Origin: Caldicellulosiruptor hydrothermalis 108
GTDB lineage: Bacteria; Bacillota; Thermoanaerobacteria; Caldicellulosiruptorales; Caldicellulosiruptoraceae
Direction: 5' to 3'
NCBI RefSeq assembly: GCF_000166355.1
Contig: NC_014652.1
Span: 898,001-962,000, forward strand
DNA length: 64,000 bases
Position 1 is the first letter of the stretch. Each line of letters opens with the position of its first letter. This document shows, piece by piece, positions 16,883-25,170 of this stretch. The translations under genes and the position numbers were made by a program. The notes under the pieces were generated by a model. That model was given only the letters and a program-made list of their open reading frames with translations, ran no database searches and had not been told where the DNA came from.

Positions 16883-18274
16883 TCATACCTCCTCTTTTTG
16901 GTAAGCTGAATTCAAAACCTTTTGAATTTTCTGCATGGCTATTTGAAGCTCATCTTCTCTGCAATCTAAAAAACTTATTCTGAAAAAGTTTGTAGAAGCA
17001 GGTTTGTGATAAAAACATGTATGGGGCTGCACTAAAACCCTTTGTGTTTTGAGTTTGTTATAAATAGTAGCAGATGATATCGTTGGTGGAAGGTAGAAAG
17101 AAACAAATATTCCCTGAACATCTTGAGTAAACAGCCTGTCATCTATTTGCAGGTCTTTTGCCAATCTTAAAAATAGTTTTTGTCTTTGGTTTATGTATGC
17201 TTTCAAGTTTTCTATGTGTTTATCAAAGAAGTTTTTCAAAAAATAATAAAAAGATACCTGTATCAAAAGTGATGTTGAGATATCTGCCATTGACTTGTAG
17301 TAAGCAACCTCTTCTGCAAGATGCCTTGGTGCCACAACAAATCCAATTCTCAGTGCAGGCATTGTAACAGTTGAAAAACTCTTTATGTAAAATACTCTGT
17401 CGTATTTGTCATATGCTTTGATTGGTAAAATTCCTTCATCCACACCTATATCACTTAAAAAATCATCTTCAATGATATAAAAGTCATATTTTTGTGAAAT
17501 CTCACACAGATATTCCTTGTACTCTTTGCTGTATGAAACCCCGGTTGGATTTTGCGAAAAAGGAATAATGTATATGGCCTTTGGTGAAAACTTTTTAATG
17601 TAATCTTCTATATTTTGCATCTGGTCAATGTCAATACTAACAATGTTCAGGTGCATATTGCTAAATATATGGTATGCACCAAGGTACGATGGATTTTCCA
17701 AAAATATTGGATCGCCAGGCTTTAAAAAACTTTTTGTTGTAATCTCAATTCCCTGCTGAGCACCTGATACAACTGTGAGCTCTTGAGGGCTTGTAACAAT
17801 CCCAAGCTTTTTAAGATATGTCTCTACCAAGTACTCCTTTAGAGGATTTTTAAAATGTTCGATATAATCGAAAATCTGCGGTGAATACTCTTCAATTGCA
17901 CAGTTTAAAGAATTTTTGAACCATTCGATAGGATATAGGTTATATGGAAGCTTTGATGAAGCCAAATTGATGTAACCTTGAGCATCTATAAGGTTTTCTT
18001 CCTCAAAAATGATTTTATCTTGATACTCACTGTACACAACATAATATCCGCTTCCAGGAGTTGCTTTGATATAGCCTTCATTTTCAAGCTTGCTCAGCGC
18101 CTTTGTCACAGTAGAAAGATTGACATTTAACATCTTGCAAAGATTTCTCACAGACGGAAGCCTCTGCATATAACTAATCTCACCTGACAAGATCTTTTGC
18201 TTTATATCTTCATAAAGCTGAAGGTAAAGAGGCTTTTTTGAATTCTTGTCAATCTGTATCGATACACTCATCAT
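16883..18274 (-). CDS. MocR-type regulator: GntR wHTH fused to aminotransferase-like domain, PLP lysine replaced
   Basis: Transcription factor with a GntR winged helix (residues about 8-78, with RLPSVRNLCKMLNVNLSTVTKALSKL cut across its recognition helix) fused to a class I aminotransferase-like domain (about 100-460). The latter has the usual NPTGV, EDDF and LRIG segments. The PLP-attachment motif normally reads SFSK; here it is S299-F300-S301-T302, so the Schiff-base lysine is a threonine. It is transcribed divergently from pdxST and shares overlapping promoter elements with it, the arrangement of PdxR regulators of vitamin B6 synthesis. Alternatively it may control only the adjacent amidohydrolase. 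PdxR-like role is inference. Confidence 0.85.
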   Translation of the reverse strand: MMSVSIQIDKNSKKPLYLQLYEDIKQKILSGEISYMQRLPSVRNLCKMLNVNLSTVTKALSKLENEGYIKATPGSGYYVVYSEYQDKIIFEEENLIDAQGYINLASSKLPYNLYPIEWFKNSLNCAIEEYSPQIFDYIEHFKNPLKEYLVETYLKKLGIVTSPQELTVVSGAQQGIEITTKSFLKPGDPIFLENPSYLGAYHIFSNMHLNIVSIDIDQMQNIEDYIKKFSPKAIYIIPFSQNPTGVSYSKEYKEYLCEISQKYDFYIIEDDFLSDIGVDEGILPIKAYDKYDRVFYIKSFSTVTMPALRIGFVVAPRHLAEEVAYYKSMADISTSLLIQVSFYYFLKNFFDKHIENLKAYINQRQKLFLRLAKDLQIDDRLFTQDVQGIFVSFYLPPTISSATIYNKLKTQRVLVQPHTCFYHKPASTNFFRISFLDCREDELQIAMQKIQKVLNSAYQKEEV

Positions 18275-18284
18275 TCATCCCGTC

Positions 18285-18333
18285 TTTACACACAGTTTAT
18301 TTTAATTATAATAAAGTGGACAAAAGACTTCAA
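18285..18333. promoter_or_regulatory. Overlapping divergent promoters of mocR and pdxS
   Basis: Plus strand: TTTACA (18285-18290), 16 bases, TATAAT (18307-18312) for pdxS. Minus strand: TTGAAG (18328-18333), 17 bases, TATAAT (18305-18310) for the MocR gene. Both -10 boxes share the octamer ATTATAAT (18305-18312), so only one can be occupied at a time. Confidence 0.65.
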
Positions 18334-18363
18334 CAAATTATATCGATACGGAGGTGCTAAATT

Positions 18364-19254
18364 ATGAGCGAGATTGTAAATGAAAGATATGAGCTCAACA
18401 AAAACCTTGCACAGATGTTAAAAGGCGGTGTCATCATGGATGTGACATCTCCAAAAGAGGCTGAAATTGCAGAAAAAGCAGGTGCTGTTGCTGTTATGGC
18501 TCTTCAAAAAGTTCCGGCAGACCTGCGCAAAGAAGGCAAGGTTGCGAGGATGGCTGACCCGAAAATAATATTGGAAATTAAAAGTGCTGTTTCAATACCT
18601 GTTATGGCAAAGGTAAGAATCGGACATTTTGTTGAAGCTCAAATTTTAGAAGCACTTGGCATAGACTATATTGATGAGAGCGAGGTCTTGACGCCTGCTG
18701 ATGAGGAGCATCACATTGATAAGTGGAAGTTCAAAGCTGCGTTCGTGTGTGGCGCAAGAGATTTGGGTGAGGCTTTGAGAAGAATTCAAGAAGGTGCTTC
18801 CATGATAAGAACAAAAGGTGAGGCTGGGACAGGAAATGTTGTTGAGGCGGTAAGACACCTTCGCAGAATAAACAAGCAAATTAGCTATGCTGCATCGCTG
18901 AATGAAGATGAGCTTTATGCATATGCAAAGGAACTTGGAGTGTCCTATGAACTTTTGAAAAAAACAGCCGAGCTCAAACGTCTTCCTGTTGTCAACTTTG
19001 CGGCGGGCGGAATTGCAACACCAGCTGATGCAGCTTTAATGATGCAGCTTGGAGCAGATGGTGTGTTTGTTGGTTCTGGTATTTTCAAGAGCAAAAATCC
19101 TGAGAAAAGAGCAAGGGCAATTGTGATGGCAACCACATATTACAATGACCCCAAAATACTGGCAGAAATATCATATGACCTTGGAGAAGAGATGGAAGGT
19201 ATAGATTTGAGAAATCTTTCTGAGCATGAACTTTTGCAGTTTAGGGGGAATTAA
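18364..19254 (+). CDS. pdxS: Pyridoxal 5'-phosphate synthase subunit PdxS
   Basis: Makes PLP from ribose 5-phosphate, glyceraldehyde 3-phosphate and ammonia supplied by PdxT, as a dodecamer in the cytosol. The 296 residues are near-canonical: [20 protein letters not shown] at the start of the barrel, the catalytic lysine in [14 protein letters not shown], the second lysine in [11 protein letters not shown], and the phosphate-binding loop [19 protein letters not shown] read in two halves. GGAGGTG lies eight bases before the ATG. Followed after 3 bases by pdxT. Confidence 0.98.
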   Translation: MSEIVNERYELNKNLAQMLKGGVIMDVTSPKEAEIAEKAGAVAVMALQKVPADLRKEGKVARMADPKIILEIKSAVSIPVMAKVRIGHFVEAQILEALGIDYIDESEVLTPADEEHHIDKWKFKAAFVCGARDLGEALRRIQEGASMIRTKGEAGTGNVVEAVRHLRRINKQISYAASLNEDELYAYAKELGVSYELLKKTAELKRLPVVNFAAGGIATPADAALMMQLGADGVFVGSGIFKSKNPEKRARAIVMATTYYNDPKILAEISYDLGEEMEGIDLRNLSEHELLQFRGN

Positions 19255-19257
19255 AAA

Positions 19258-19824
19258 TTGAAGACAATAGGAGTTCTGGCGTTTCAAGGCGGAGTTATAG
19301 AACATGTGAAAAAGATAGAAGAGCTTGGGGCAAAGCCTCAGCTTGTCAAGAAAAAAGAGGACTTAAAAAGCCTTGACGGCTTAATTTTGCCTGGGGGAGA
19401 AAGCACTACAATTGGAAAATTTTTGATTGAAACAGGCTTAAAAGATCAGATTTTAAGCTTGATATATGAAGGTATGTCAGTTTGGGGAACATGTGCCGGT
19501 GCAATTTTGCTTTCTAAAAATATCAAAAACCAGGGAAGTGGTGTTCTTCCCGTTCTTAACATAGTGATAGAAAGAAATGCCTATGGAAGCCAGCTTGACA
19601 GTTTCAAAAAAGAAGTTTTTGTCCCAAGATTCAACATAGCCACAGAGTGCATTTTTATAAGAGCGCCGAGGATTGTTGAGGTAGCAGAAGGTGTTGAGGT
19701 TTTAGCAGAGCTTGAAACTCCAATTGCAGTTTTGCAAAAAAATATCTTAGCTACAACATTTCATCCAGAACTTACATCTCAAAATTATTGGCATTCTTTC
19801 TTTGTGGAGAATGTGGTAAAATAA
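19258..19824 (+). CDS. pdxT: Pyridoxal 5'-phosphate synthase glutaminase subunit PdxT
   Basis: Class I glutamine amidotransferase that hydrolyses glutamine and channels ammonia to PdxS. The 188 residues have LAFQGGVIEHVKK at the N-terminus, the PGGESTTIGKF oxyanion region, the nucleophile cysteine in WGTCAGAILL and the His-Glu pair in TTFHPEL. The start is TTG 19258 with AGGGGG nine bases upstream (inside the end of pdxS), so translation is coupled to pdxS. Confidence 0.96.
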   Translation: MKTIGVLAFQGGVIEHVKKIEELGAKPQLVKKKEDLKSLDGLILPGGESTTIGKFLIETGLKDQILSLIYEGMSVWGTCAGAILLSKNIKNQGSGVLPVLNIVIERNAYGSQLDSFKKEVFVPRFNIATECIFIRAPRIVEVAEGVEVLAELETPIAVLQKNILATTFHPELTSQNYWHSFFVENVVK

Positions 19825-19827
19825 ATT

Positions 19828-19992
19828 CTAAAGGTTTTCTTTTTCTTTCTCTTTTTTTCCCTTAACACTTTCTCCTGGTTCAAAAAACAGGCAAAAATCA
19901 GTACAGTATTTTGAGGGTGGACAAACGTGGGTTTTTAAGCAGTATCCATCTTTTTGATATTTGCAGGGATACCAGCAGCTTATAAAACTCAT
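19828..19992 (-). CDS. Small cysteine-rich protein, 54 residues
   Basis: A short reading frame with an excellent AAAGGAGGG site seven bases before its ATG. It begins MSFISCWYPCKYQKDGYC and contains six further or shared Cys in the pattern C-x3-C-x7-C-x5-C-x5-C-x3-C, followed by LFFEPG and a Lys/Glu-rich tail. The pattern C..CKYQKDGYC...C..F resembles a group of tiny clostridial proteins often mislabelled hydroxymyristoyl-ACP dehydratase; real function unknown, probably a metal site. It fills the otherwise empty space between pdxT and acpS and is convergent with pdxT. Confidence 0.75.
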   Translation of the reverse strand: MSFISCWYPCKYQKDGYCLKTHVCPPSKYCTDFCLFFEPGESVKGKKEKEKENL

Positions 19993-20077
19993 GTTTAGTC
20001 CCTCCTTTCATTTATATTTTTTGCTGTTTTTCAAGAAAAAATAATGCAATATTTAACTCAGAAGGGGAAAATAGTTT

Positions 20078-20458
20078 ATGATATTTAATATTGGAATTGA
20101 TATTGTTGAAGTGGACAGATTCAAAGATATGAAAAGATTTGATGAATTTTTAAAAAGGGTGTTTACTTCCTGTGAGCTTGAATATATAAAACAGAGAAGA
20201 TATAATCCTGAGACAATAGCAGGGTATTTTGCTGCAAAAGAAGCAGTTGCCAAAGCACTTTCAACAGGAGTTGTTTTTTGCTTTAAAGACATAGAAATAC
20301 AAAAAGGGAAAACTGGCTGTCCAATGGTGAAGCTTTATAACAGGGCAGAGGCTCTTTGTTTTGAGCTTGGAATTAAAAATATTGTGGTGAGTATATCTCA
20401 CCAAAAATCGGTTGCAGTTGCAGTTGCCATTGCTGAAAAAGCCATTGCTGAAAAATAA
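20078..20458 (+). CDS. acpS: Holo-[acyl-carrier-protein] synthase
   Basis: Transfers 4'-phosphopantetheine from CoA to a serine of apo-ACP, activating fatty acid synthesis. The 126 residues carry the family motifs IGIDIVEVDRF at the N-terminus (metal-binding Asp) and GYFAAKEAVAKALSTG (metal-binding Glu), then ISHQKSVAVAVA near the end. The gene order acpS, nnrDE, LolA-like lipoprotein, alr, mazEF matches that of many Firmicutes. Confidence 0.95.
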   Translation: MIFNIGIDIVEVDRFKDMKRFDEFLKRVFTSCELEYIKQRRYNPETIAGYFAAKEAVAKALSTGVVFCFKDIEIQKGKTGCPMVKLYNRAEALCFELGIKNIVVSISHQKSVAVAVAIAEKAIAEK

Positions 20459-20478
20459 AAAAAAAGAAGGGATGATAA

Positions 20479-22014
20479 ATGTTTGTTTTGACCTCATCCC
20501 AGATGAGGGAAATTGACAGGAAAGCTTCGCAGGAAATAGGGATACCTGAAGTTGTGTTGATGGAGAATGCTGGTTTTTGTGTTTTTGAAGAGATAAGAAA
20601 GGATTTTGAAACTCTTGATGACAAAAACATTGCAGTTTTTTGCGGAAAAGGCAACAATGGCGGCGATGGATTTGTTGTTGCAAGGTATCTTGCCCAGGTT
20701 TGTCAAAATGTAAAGGTATTCTTATTCGATGAGAATGTGACTTTGACATCCAAAGTTTTCCTTGATATATTGAAAAGGCTGGAAGTCGATGTTAGCATTT
20801 TGTCAGAAGAACTATTATTATCCCTCAAAACCCAGAGATTTGACATAATAGTTGACGCAATCTTTGGGATAGGTCTTTCAAAAGACATTGATGGGCTTTA
20901 TAAAAAGGCAATTGAGTATATAAATGGTAGCGGCGCTTATGTATATTCGGTTGACATTCCAAGTGGAATTTGCTCTGATTCAGCTTCTGTGAGAGGCTGT
21001 GCTGTTAAGGCTAACAAGACAGTAACGTTTGTTTACCCTAAGATAGGGAATATTTTGTACCCAGGTAGCTATTATTGTGGAAAGGTAATTGTTAAAGATA
21101 TAGGTATCCCTGAAAAGATTATCAAAGATATCAAGGTAAAGATTCTAACAGCCGAGGATTTAGATATATCCAAATTTTACAGGTTTCCCGACTCTCACAA
21201 AGGCGATTATGGCAAGGTGGGAATAGTTGCCGGGTCAAAGTATTATCCTGGTGCGGCGGTTCTGTGCAGCAATGCTGCAGTACAAAGTGGCTGTGGACTT
21301 TGCTACTTAATAACACCCCAAGAAGCGCTTTATTTTCAGAATTTAAGAAAACCGGAGATAGTAGTGCTGCCTCTTGAGGGCAAAGAAGGTGTTATATCTT
21401 TTGATGGTTTTGTAAAATTTGACGAATACCTTGCCAAGTTTGATGTTTTGGGATTTGGCTGTGGGCTTACGAAGAATGAAGAAGTTGAAAAGATATTGAT
21501 TCATATTTTAGAAAATTTCCAAATACCTATTGTAATAGATGCAGATGGACTAAATACTCTGTCATCAAGCCAAAAAGCAAAAAAACTCTTGGCAAACTAT
21601 AAATCTCAAAAAGTTTTAACCCCACATTATATGGAAGCTGCAAGGATTCTTGGCGTTGATGTAAAAGATGTTGCTAAAAATCCAATTGATGCTGCCACAA
21701 AGATTGCAAGTGAATTTAGAGCTATATGCGTACTAAAAGGTTCAAGAACAATAATAACAGACGGAGATGAGGTTTTTATAAATGTTCTTGGCAATCCTGG
21801 CATGGCAAAAGGCGGAAGCGGAGATGTTCTCACGGGTATTATTTTGTCTATGATTGCTCAAGGGTATTCTGCTTTTGAGGCGGCAAAACTGTCGGTATAT
21901 CTTCATTCTCTTTCGGCAGATATCTTGCTTGAAAAAAAGGCAATGCAGACAATTTTGCCCTCAGATATTATAGAGGGGTTGGACAGTGCTATTAGGAGAC
22001 TAATTGAAGGTTAA
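20479..22014 (+). CDS. nnrDE: Bifunctional NAD(P)H-hydrate epimerase / dehydratase
   Basis: Repairs hydrated NADH and NADPH: the N-terminal YjeF domain epimerises the R and S forms and the C-terminal kinase-like domain dehydrates the S form using ADP or ATP. The 511 residues show CGKGNNGGDGFVVARYL (epimerase, near residue 55), VDIPSGI, then in the C-terminal part HKGDYGKVGIVAG, LTPHYMEAARI and the nucleotide motif GGSGDVLTGIILSMIAQG. It lies 20 bases after acpS and 9 bases before the next gene; one operon. Confidence 0.94.
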   Translation: MFVLTSSQMREIDRKASQEIGIPEVVLMENAGFCVFEEIRKDFETLDDKNIAVFCGKGNNGGDGFVVARYLAQVCQNVKVFLFDENVTLTSKVFLDILKRLEVDVSILSEELLLSLKTQRFDIIVDAIFGIGLSKDIDGLYKKAIEYINGSGAYVYSVDIPSGICSDSASVRGCAVKANKTVTFVYPKIGNILYPGSYYCGKVIVKDIGIPEKIIKDIKVKILTAEDLDISKFYRFPDSHKGDYGKVGIVAGSKYYPGAAVLCSNAAVQSGCGLCYLITPQEALYFQNLRKPEIVVLPLEGKEGVISFDGFVKFDEYLAKFDVLGFGCGLTKNEEVEKILIHILENFQIPIVIDADGLNTLSSSQKAKKLLANYKSQKVLTPHYMEAARILGVDVKDVAKNPIDAATKIASEFRAICVLKGSRTIITDGDEVFINVLGNPGMAKGGSGDVLTGIILSMIAQGYSAFEAAKLSVYLHSLSADILLEKKAMQTILPSDIIEGLDSAIRRLIEG

Positions 22015-22023
22015 ATATAAAAA

Positions 22024-22545
22024 ATGAGGTTTTTGTCTAAAAAACTCTGGCTGTGTATAGTAGTTATGCTGCTTTTTGAACTTTCCGGATGCAAAAATAC
22101 TGTTCAACGTCCTGCTTTAAAAATTTTTCCCGACTATATTGCAAAAGGTTATGTGGAAATCTCTTCAAAAGATGGTGTTTCAAAGTACTCATTTTTAGAA
22201 AAGAGAATTGATGGGAGAGTTGAGGCGGAGTTTGTAAAAGGCACAAGAAAAATAAAATTGACAAAAGAGGACGGAAATGTTTTGCTGGATGGCAAAAACA
22301 TAAAAAGTATTTCCCAGGACATATTTTTGGACTACTATATAGATAAGCTGATAAATGCCGAAAAGTACTCAATTGTAGTTCAGCAGAATCAAACAATTGT
22401 CACATTGGAGCTGAAAGGTGATATAAGGTACCTTCACTTCTACTTTGTAAACGGAGAACTGGAAAAGATAGGAGTAATATACCAGGATAAAAGGTTTATG
22501 AAAACCATTTATTTGACAGAATATAAAAAGTATAGAAAGGGATGA
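22024..22545 (+). CDS. LolA-like lipoprotein (YdcC position)
   Basis: A lipoprotein with signal peptide ending in the lipobox FELSGCKN (Cys near residue 23). The 150-residue mature part alternates strands (GYVEISSKDGVSKYSF, RKIKLTKEDGNVLLDG) like the LolA/outer-membrane-lipoprotein-carrier fold found in the Firmicute YdcC group, but it is shorter. The identification rests mostly on fold-like pattern and on its position between nnrDE and alr, where Bacillus has ydcC. It overlaps alr by four bases. Confidence 0.65.
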   Translation: MRFLSKKLWLCIVVMLLFELSGCKNTVQRPALKIFPDYIAKGYVEISSKDGVSKYSFLEKRIDGRVEAEFVKGTRKIKLTKEDGNVLLDGKNIKSISQDIFLDYYIDKLINAEKYSIVVQQNQTIVTLELKGDIRYLHFYFVNGELEKIGVIYQDKRFMKTIYLTEYKKYRKG

Positions 22546-23714
22546 ACAAATTGTCGCTCTACAACAGAGTTTGGGCAGAGATTGATCTTGACAATTTGGT
22601 GTACAATCTTGAAAACATCAAGAAAAAGATTTTACCCCAAACTCATATAATGGCAGTGGTGAAGGCTGATGCATATGGGCACGGAGCGGTTGAAATTTCA
22701 AGAGTACTTGTAAAAAATGGTGTTAGTATGCTTGCTGTGGCAATAATTGACGAGGCATTGCAGCTGAGACATTTCAATTTTGATGTTCCAATTTTAATTT
22801 TGGGTTTTACCCCTTTTGAGCTTTCTGAGCAGGTTGTTGAAAACGAGATAAGCCAAACAGTTTACACGTATGAGCAGGCATATTATCTTAGCCAGGCAGC
22901 ACAAAAGGTAGGAAAAAAAGCCAAGATACATATCAAAGTTGATACTGGAATGGGGAGAATTGGATTTTTATGTTGTGATGAGAGTATACAGACAGTACTA
23001 AATATTGCAAAGCTACCAAACATCGAACTTGAAGGAATATTCTCTCATTTTTCATCTGCAGACGATCCAGATTCGGATAATTTTACGCATGAGCAGTTTA
23101 TGAAATTTGAAAACTTTGTGAAAGAACTCAATAAAAATGGGGTATACTTTAAATATAAGCACATTGCAAATAGCAGTGCGGCAATCCGTTTCCCCCAGTA
23201 TCAACTTGATGTTGTAAGGCTTGGTCTTATCCTATACGGGCTTTATCCAAACAGTAGCTTGAAAGAGCACATAAGTATCAAGCCTGTGATGTCTGTCAAG
23301 GCAAGAGTTATCAATGTAAAGGAGGTGCCGGAAGGCTTCCCAATAAGCTACAACAGAAGGTATATAACTACACGCAAAAGCAAAATTGCCACCATACCTA
23401 TCGGTTATGCAGATGGTTTTACGCGTGTTGGAAGTAGTCAAAGGCATGTTCTCATAAAAGGTGAGTTTGCCAAAGTTGTTGGGAGTATATGTATGGACCA
23501 GTGCATGGTAGATGTGACTGATATTGAGGATGTCAAGATTGGCGATGAGGTTGTCATTATAGGAAAACAAGGGAAAAATGAGATTTTGGCTGATCATTTG
23601 GCTGAGCAGATTGGCACTATAAACTATGAGATTGTGTGTTCGTTTAGCAAGCGAATTCCGCGGGTTTATATCAAGGATGGGCGAGTTGTCAAAATATTAA
23701 ACTATATCTTATGA
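22542..23714 (+). CDS. alr: Alanine racemase
   Basis: PLP enzyme that interconverts L- and D-alanine for peptidoglycan. The 390 residues have the PLP lysine in MAVVKADAYGHGA, the barrel motifs KVDTGMGRIGF and HIANSSAAIRF, the catalytic tyrosine in ISYNRRYIT at the start of the C-terminal beta domain, and SICMDQCMVDVTD. ATG overlaps the preceding stop as ATGA. Depends on PLP, whose synthesis genes lie 3 kb upstream. Confidence 0.96.
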   Translation: MNKLSLYNRVWAEIDLDNLVYNLENIKKKILPQTHIMAVVKADAYGHGAVEISRVLVKNGVSMLAVAIIDEALQLRHFNFDVPILILGFTPFELSEQVVENEISQTVYTYEQAYYLSQAAQKVGKKAKIHIKVDTGMGRIGFLCCDESIQTVLNIAKLPNIELEGIFSHFSSADDPDSDNFTHEQFMKFENFVKELNKNGVYFKYKHIANSSAAIRFPQYQLDVVRLGLILYGLYPNSSLKEHISIKPVMSVKARVINVKEVPEGFPISYNRRYITTRKSKIATIPIGYADGFTRVGSSQRHVLIKGEFAKVVGSICMDQCMVDVTDIEDVKIGDEVVIIGKQGKNEILADHLAEQIGTINYEIVCSFSKRIPRVYIKDGRVVKILNYIL

Positions 23715-23724
23715 AAAATTTACA

Positions 23725-23754
23725 TTGATTTATCCTTTTCAAAAACCGTATAAT
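23725..23754 (+). promoter_or_regulatory. Promoter of the mazEF-like module
   Basis: TTGATT (23725-23730) and TATAAT (23749-23754) are 18 bases apart, about 75 bases ahead of the antitoxin start. Confidence 0.55.
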
Positions 23755-23830
23755 GATAATAAGCTCATCCGCTTATTCCTACACTTTGAATTTTGTTTTT
23801 TTATATTTTGTTTTGCAAGGGGGAAATGAG

Positions 23831-24145
23831 ATGCCGCAAATACGATTTGTGAAATTCCTTTTGCAGTATAAAAGTAATTCTTATGATGATGGTTTTATGA
23901 GGACAGCTATTGAAAAAAGAAAGCTGAAAAAGATTGAAAGAGAGCTTGAAAGTTGTTATAAAAAGTATGCAGAGCTAAATAGAAACATTGCAAACGAATG
24001 GCTTGCACTTGACTTTGAAGGACTTTTAAAATATGAGAATATAATTTACGATGATTTTGGGTATGATTTTTATAGAATAGAAGAAAGTAGGGTAGCGGAG
24101 AGTGGAGAAAGTGATACAGCAAAATCAAAATCAACCACCACTTGA
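23831..24145 (+). CDS. MazE/EndoAI-type antitoxin, divergent N-terminus
   Basis: The putative antitoxin of the adjacent MazF. The second half ([39 protein letters not shown], here described in parts) matches the toxin-binding C-terminal helix pattern of Bacillus-type EndoAI: a basic helix, a [12 protein letters not shown] core and an acidic end. The first 30 residues ([16 protein letters not shown]) do not show a convincing ribbon-helix-helix DNA-binding motif. About 104 residues from ATG 23831, which has CAAGGGGG upstream; the longer frame from 23753 lacks a site. It overlaps the toxin by about 40 bases. Confidence 0.65.
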   Translation: MPQIRFVKFLLQYKSNSYDDGFMRTAIEKRKLKKIERELESCYKKYAELNRNIANEWLALDFEGLLKYENIIYDDFGYDFYRIEESRVAESGESDTAKSKSTTT

Positions 24146-24545
24146 AATCAAAAGGGGAGACATATTTTATGCTGACCTTGCTCCACATGTTGGTTCTGAG
24201 CAGGGCGGCATAAGACCAGTTCTGGTAATTCAAAATGATATAGGGAACAAATACAGCCCAACTGTGATTGTGGCTGCGATAACTTCACAGATTGGCAAAG
24301 CTAAATTTCCAACGCATGTTGAGATTCGTGCGGGTGAGTTTGGTCTCAGCCGTGACTCTGTCATTTTACTTGAGCAGATCAGAACAATTGACAAAGTGCG
24401 GCTCAAAAATAAGGTTGGCAAGCTTTCTGATGAGGTCATGGAAAAAGTAAACCAGGCAATTCTGATAAGCCTTGGGCTAATAGAATGGACAGCGGAGGGA
24501 TATGATTGGAAAAAGAAAGAAGGCGCAGGTTTAAAAAAGGCGTAA
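24102..24545 (+). CDS. mazF: MazF/EndoA type II toxin, mRNA interferase
   Basis: Sequence-specific endoribonuclease that cuts cellular mRNA when not held by its antitoxin. Family motifs are complete: [20 protein letters not shown] with the catalytic Arg, RPVLVIQND, and [19 protein letters not shown] with the catalytic Thr, then [10 protein letters not shown]. The 147 residues carry a longer tail ([14 protein letters not shown]) than Bacillus EndoA. The start is GTG 24102 or GTG 24111; both overlap the antitoxin. The end overlaps the following gene by 40 bases, so the tail is constrained by two reading frames. Confidence 0.92.
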   Translation: MEKVIQQNQNQPPLEIKRGDIFYADLAPHVGSEQGGIRPVLVIQNDIGNKYSPTVIVAAITSQIGKAKFPTHVEIRAGEFGLSRDSVILLEQIRTIDKVRLKNKVGKLSDEVMEKVNQAILISLGLIEWTAEGYDWKKKEGAGLKKA

Positions 24546-25153
24546 ATTTTTTGATACTTGTTCTGGTCGCAGGAGTGCTGAGCATGGGGGTTATATTTGC
24601 ATCTACACAGTCAATTGACAGCAATGCTCTTGTCACATACGGTTTTTTAAAAAAGCAGGTTGACCAGTTAAAGGCGTACATAGACAATAAAATAAATGAA
24701 TTAGATAAGAAAATAAAGGATACAAATATTTCTTCAGGGCAAGCACAAGATATTTCAAAGTTGCAAAGCCAGCTTGCCAATTTATCTTCCGAGATTGAAA
24801 AACTAAAGAAGCAAACTACGCAGCTTGATGCCAAGCTTAAAAACGTCTCAGGTTCTTCAGTAGTAAAAAAGAGCGATTTTGTATACACCAAAGGTTACGA
24901 GGTTATTAAGGTACCAAAAAGCAAGACCATCTTGTTTGATGCATCAACAGAGTTTGTGGTGCGGGTTGGAAAAGCTATTTCTGTTGTGCCAAAAGGGGCA
25001 ACAATTATTGATTTGACAAGCGCAAAAGATGTGGGGGCAAACCAGCAACTTTTGTTTAACCATTTTTATTTAGTTGCAAGAAACGATGGCAGGGGATTCA
25101 AAGCAGTAGAGGATGTGTGGGTAATTGTAAATGGTGGGTACAAAATCAAATAG
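24506..25153 (+). CDS. Membrane-anchored coiled-coil protein, unknown function
   Basis: Not recognised. A basic start ([11 protein letters not shown]) and one membrane helix (residues about 12-32) predict an N-in, C-out anchor. Residues about 45-115 are a heptad coiled coil ([19 protein letters not shown]). The C-terminal 90 residues look globular with a strand-rich domain ([33 protein letters not shown]) reminiscent of small surface or SLH-linked proteins. The start is TTG 24506 with GGAGGG six bases upstream. It overlaps mazF and precedes ccdA closely. Confidence 0.7.
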   Translation: MEKERRRRFKKGVNFLILVLVAGVLSMGVIFASTQSIDSNALVTYGFLKKQVDQLKAYIDNKINELDKKIKDTNISSGQAQDISKLQSQLANLSSEIEKLKKQTTQLDAKLKNVSGSSVVKKSDFVYTKGYEVIKVPKSKTILFDASTEFVVRVGKAISVVPKGATIIDLTSAKDVGANQQLLFNHFYLVARNDGRGFKAVEDVWVIVNGGYKIK

Positions 25154-25170
25154 CAAAGGGGAAGAATATT

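Noticed and set aside
16883-18274. K298 as the PLP lysine of the MocR protein
   Set aside because: It lies four residues before the family position, at a place normally Gly, so geometry would not match; kept only as an alternative in the finding.
20261-20749. A 162-codon minus-strand frame over acpS and nnrDE
   Set aside because: It lies opposite two genes with complete family motifs and shows low-complexity, His/Gln/Phe-rich composition typical of a chance antisense frame.
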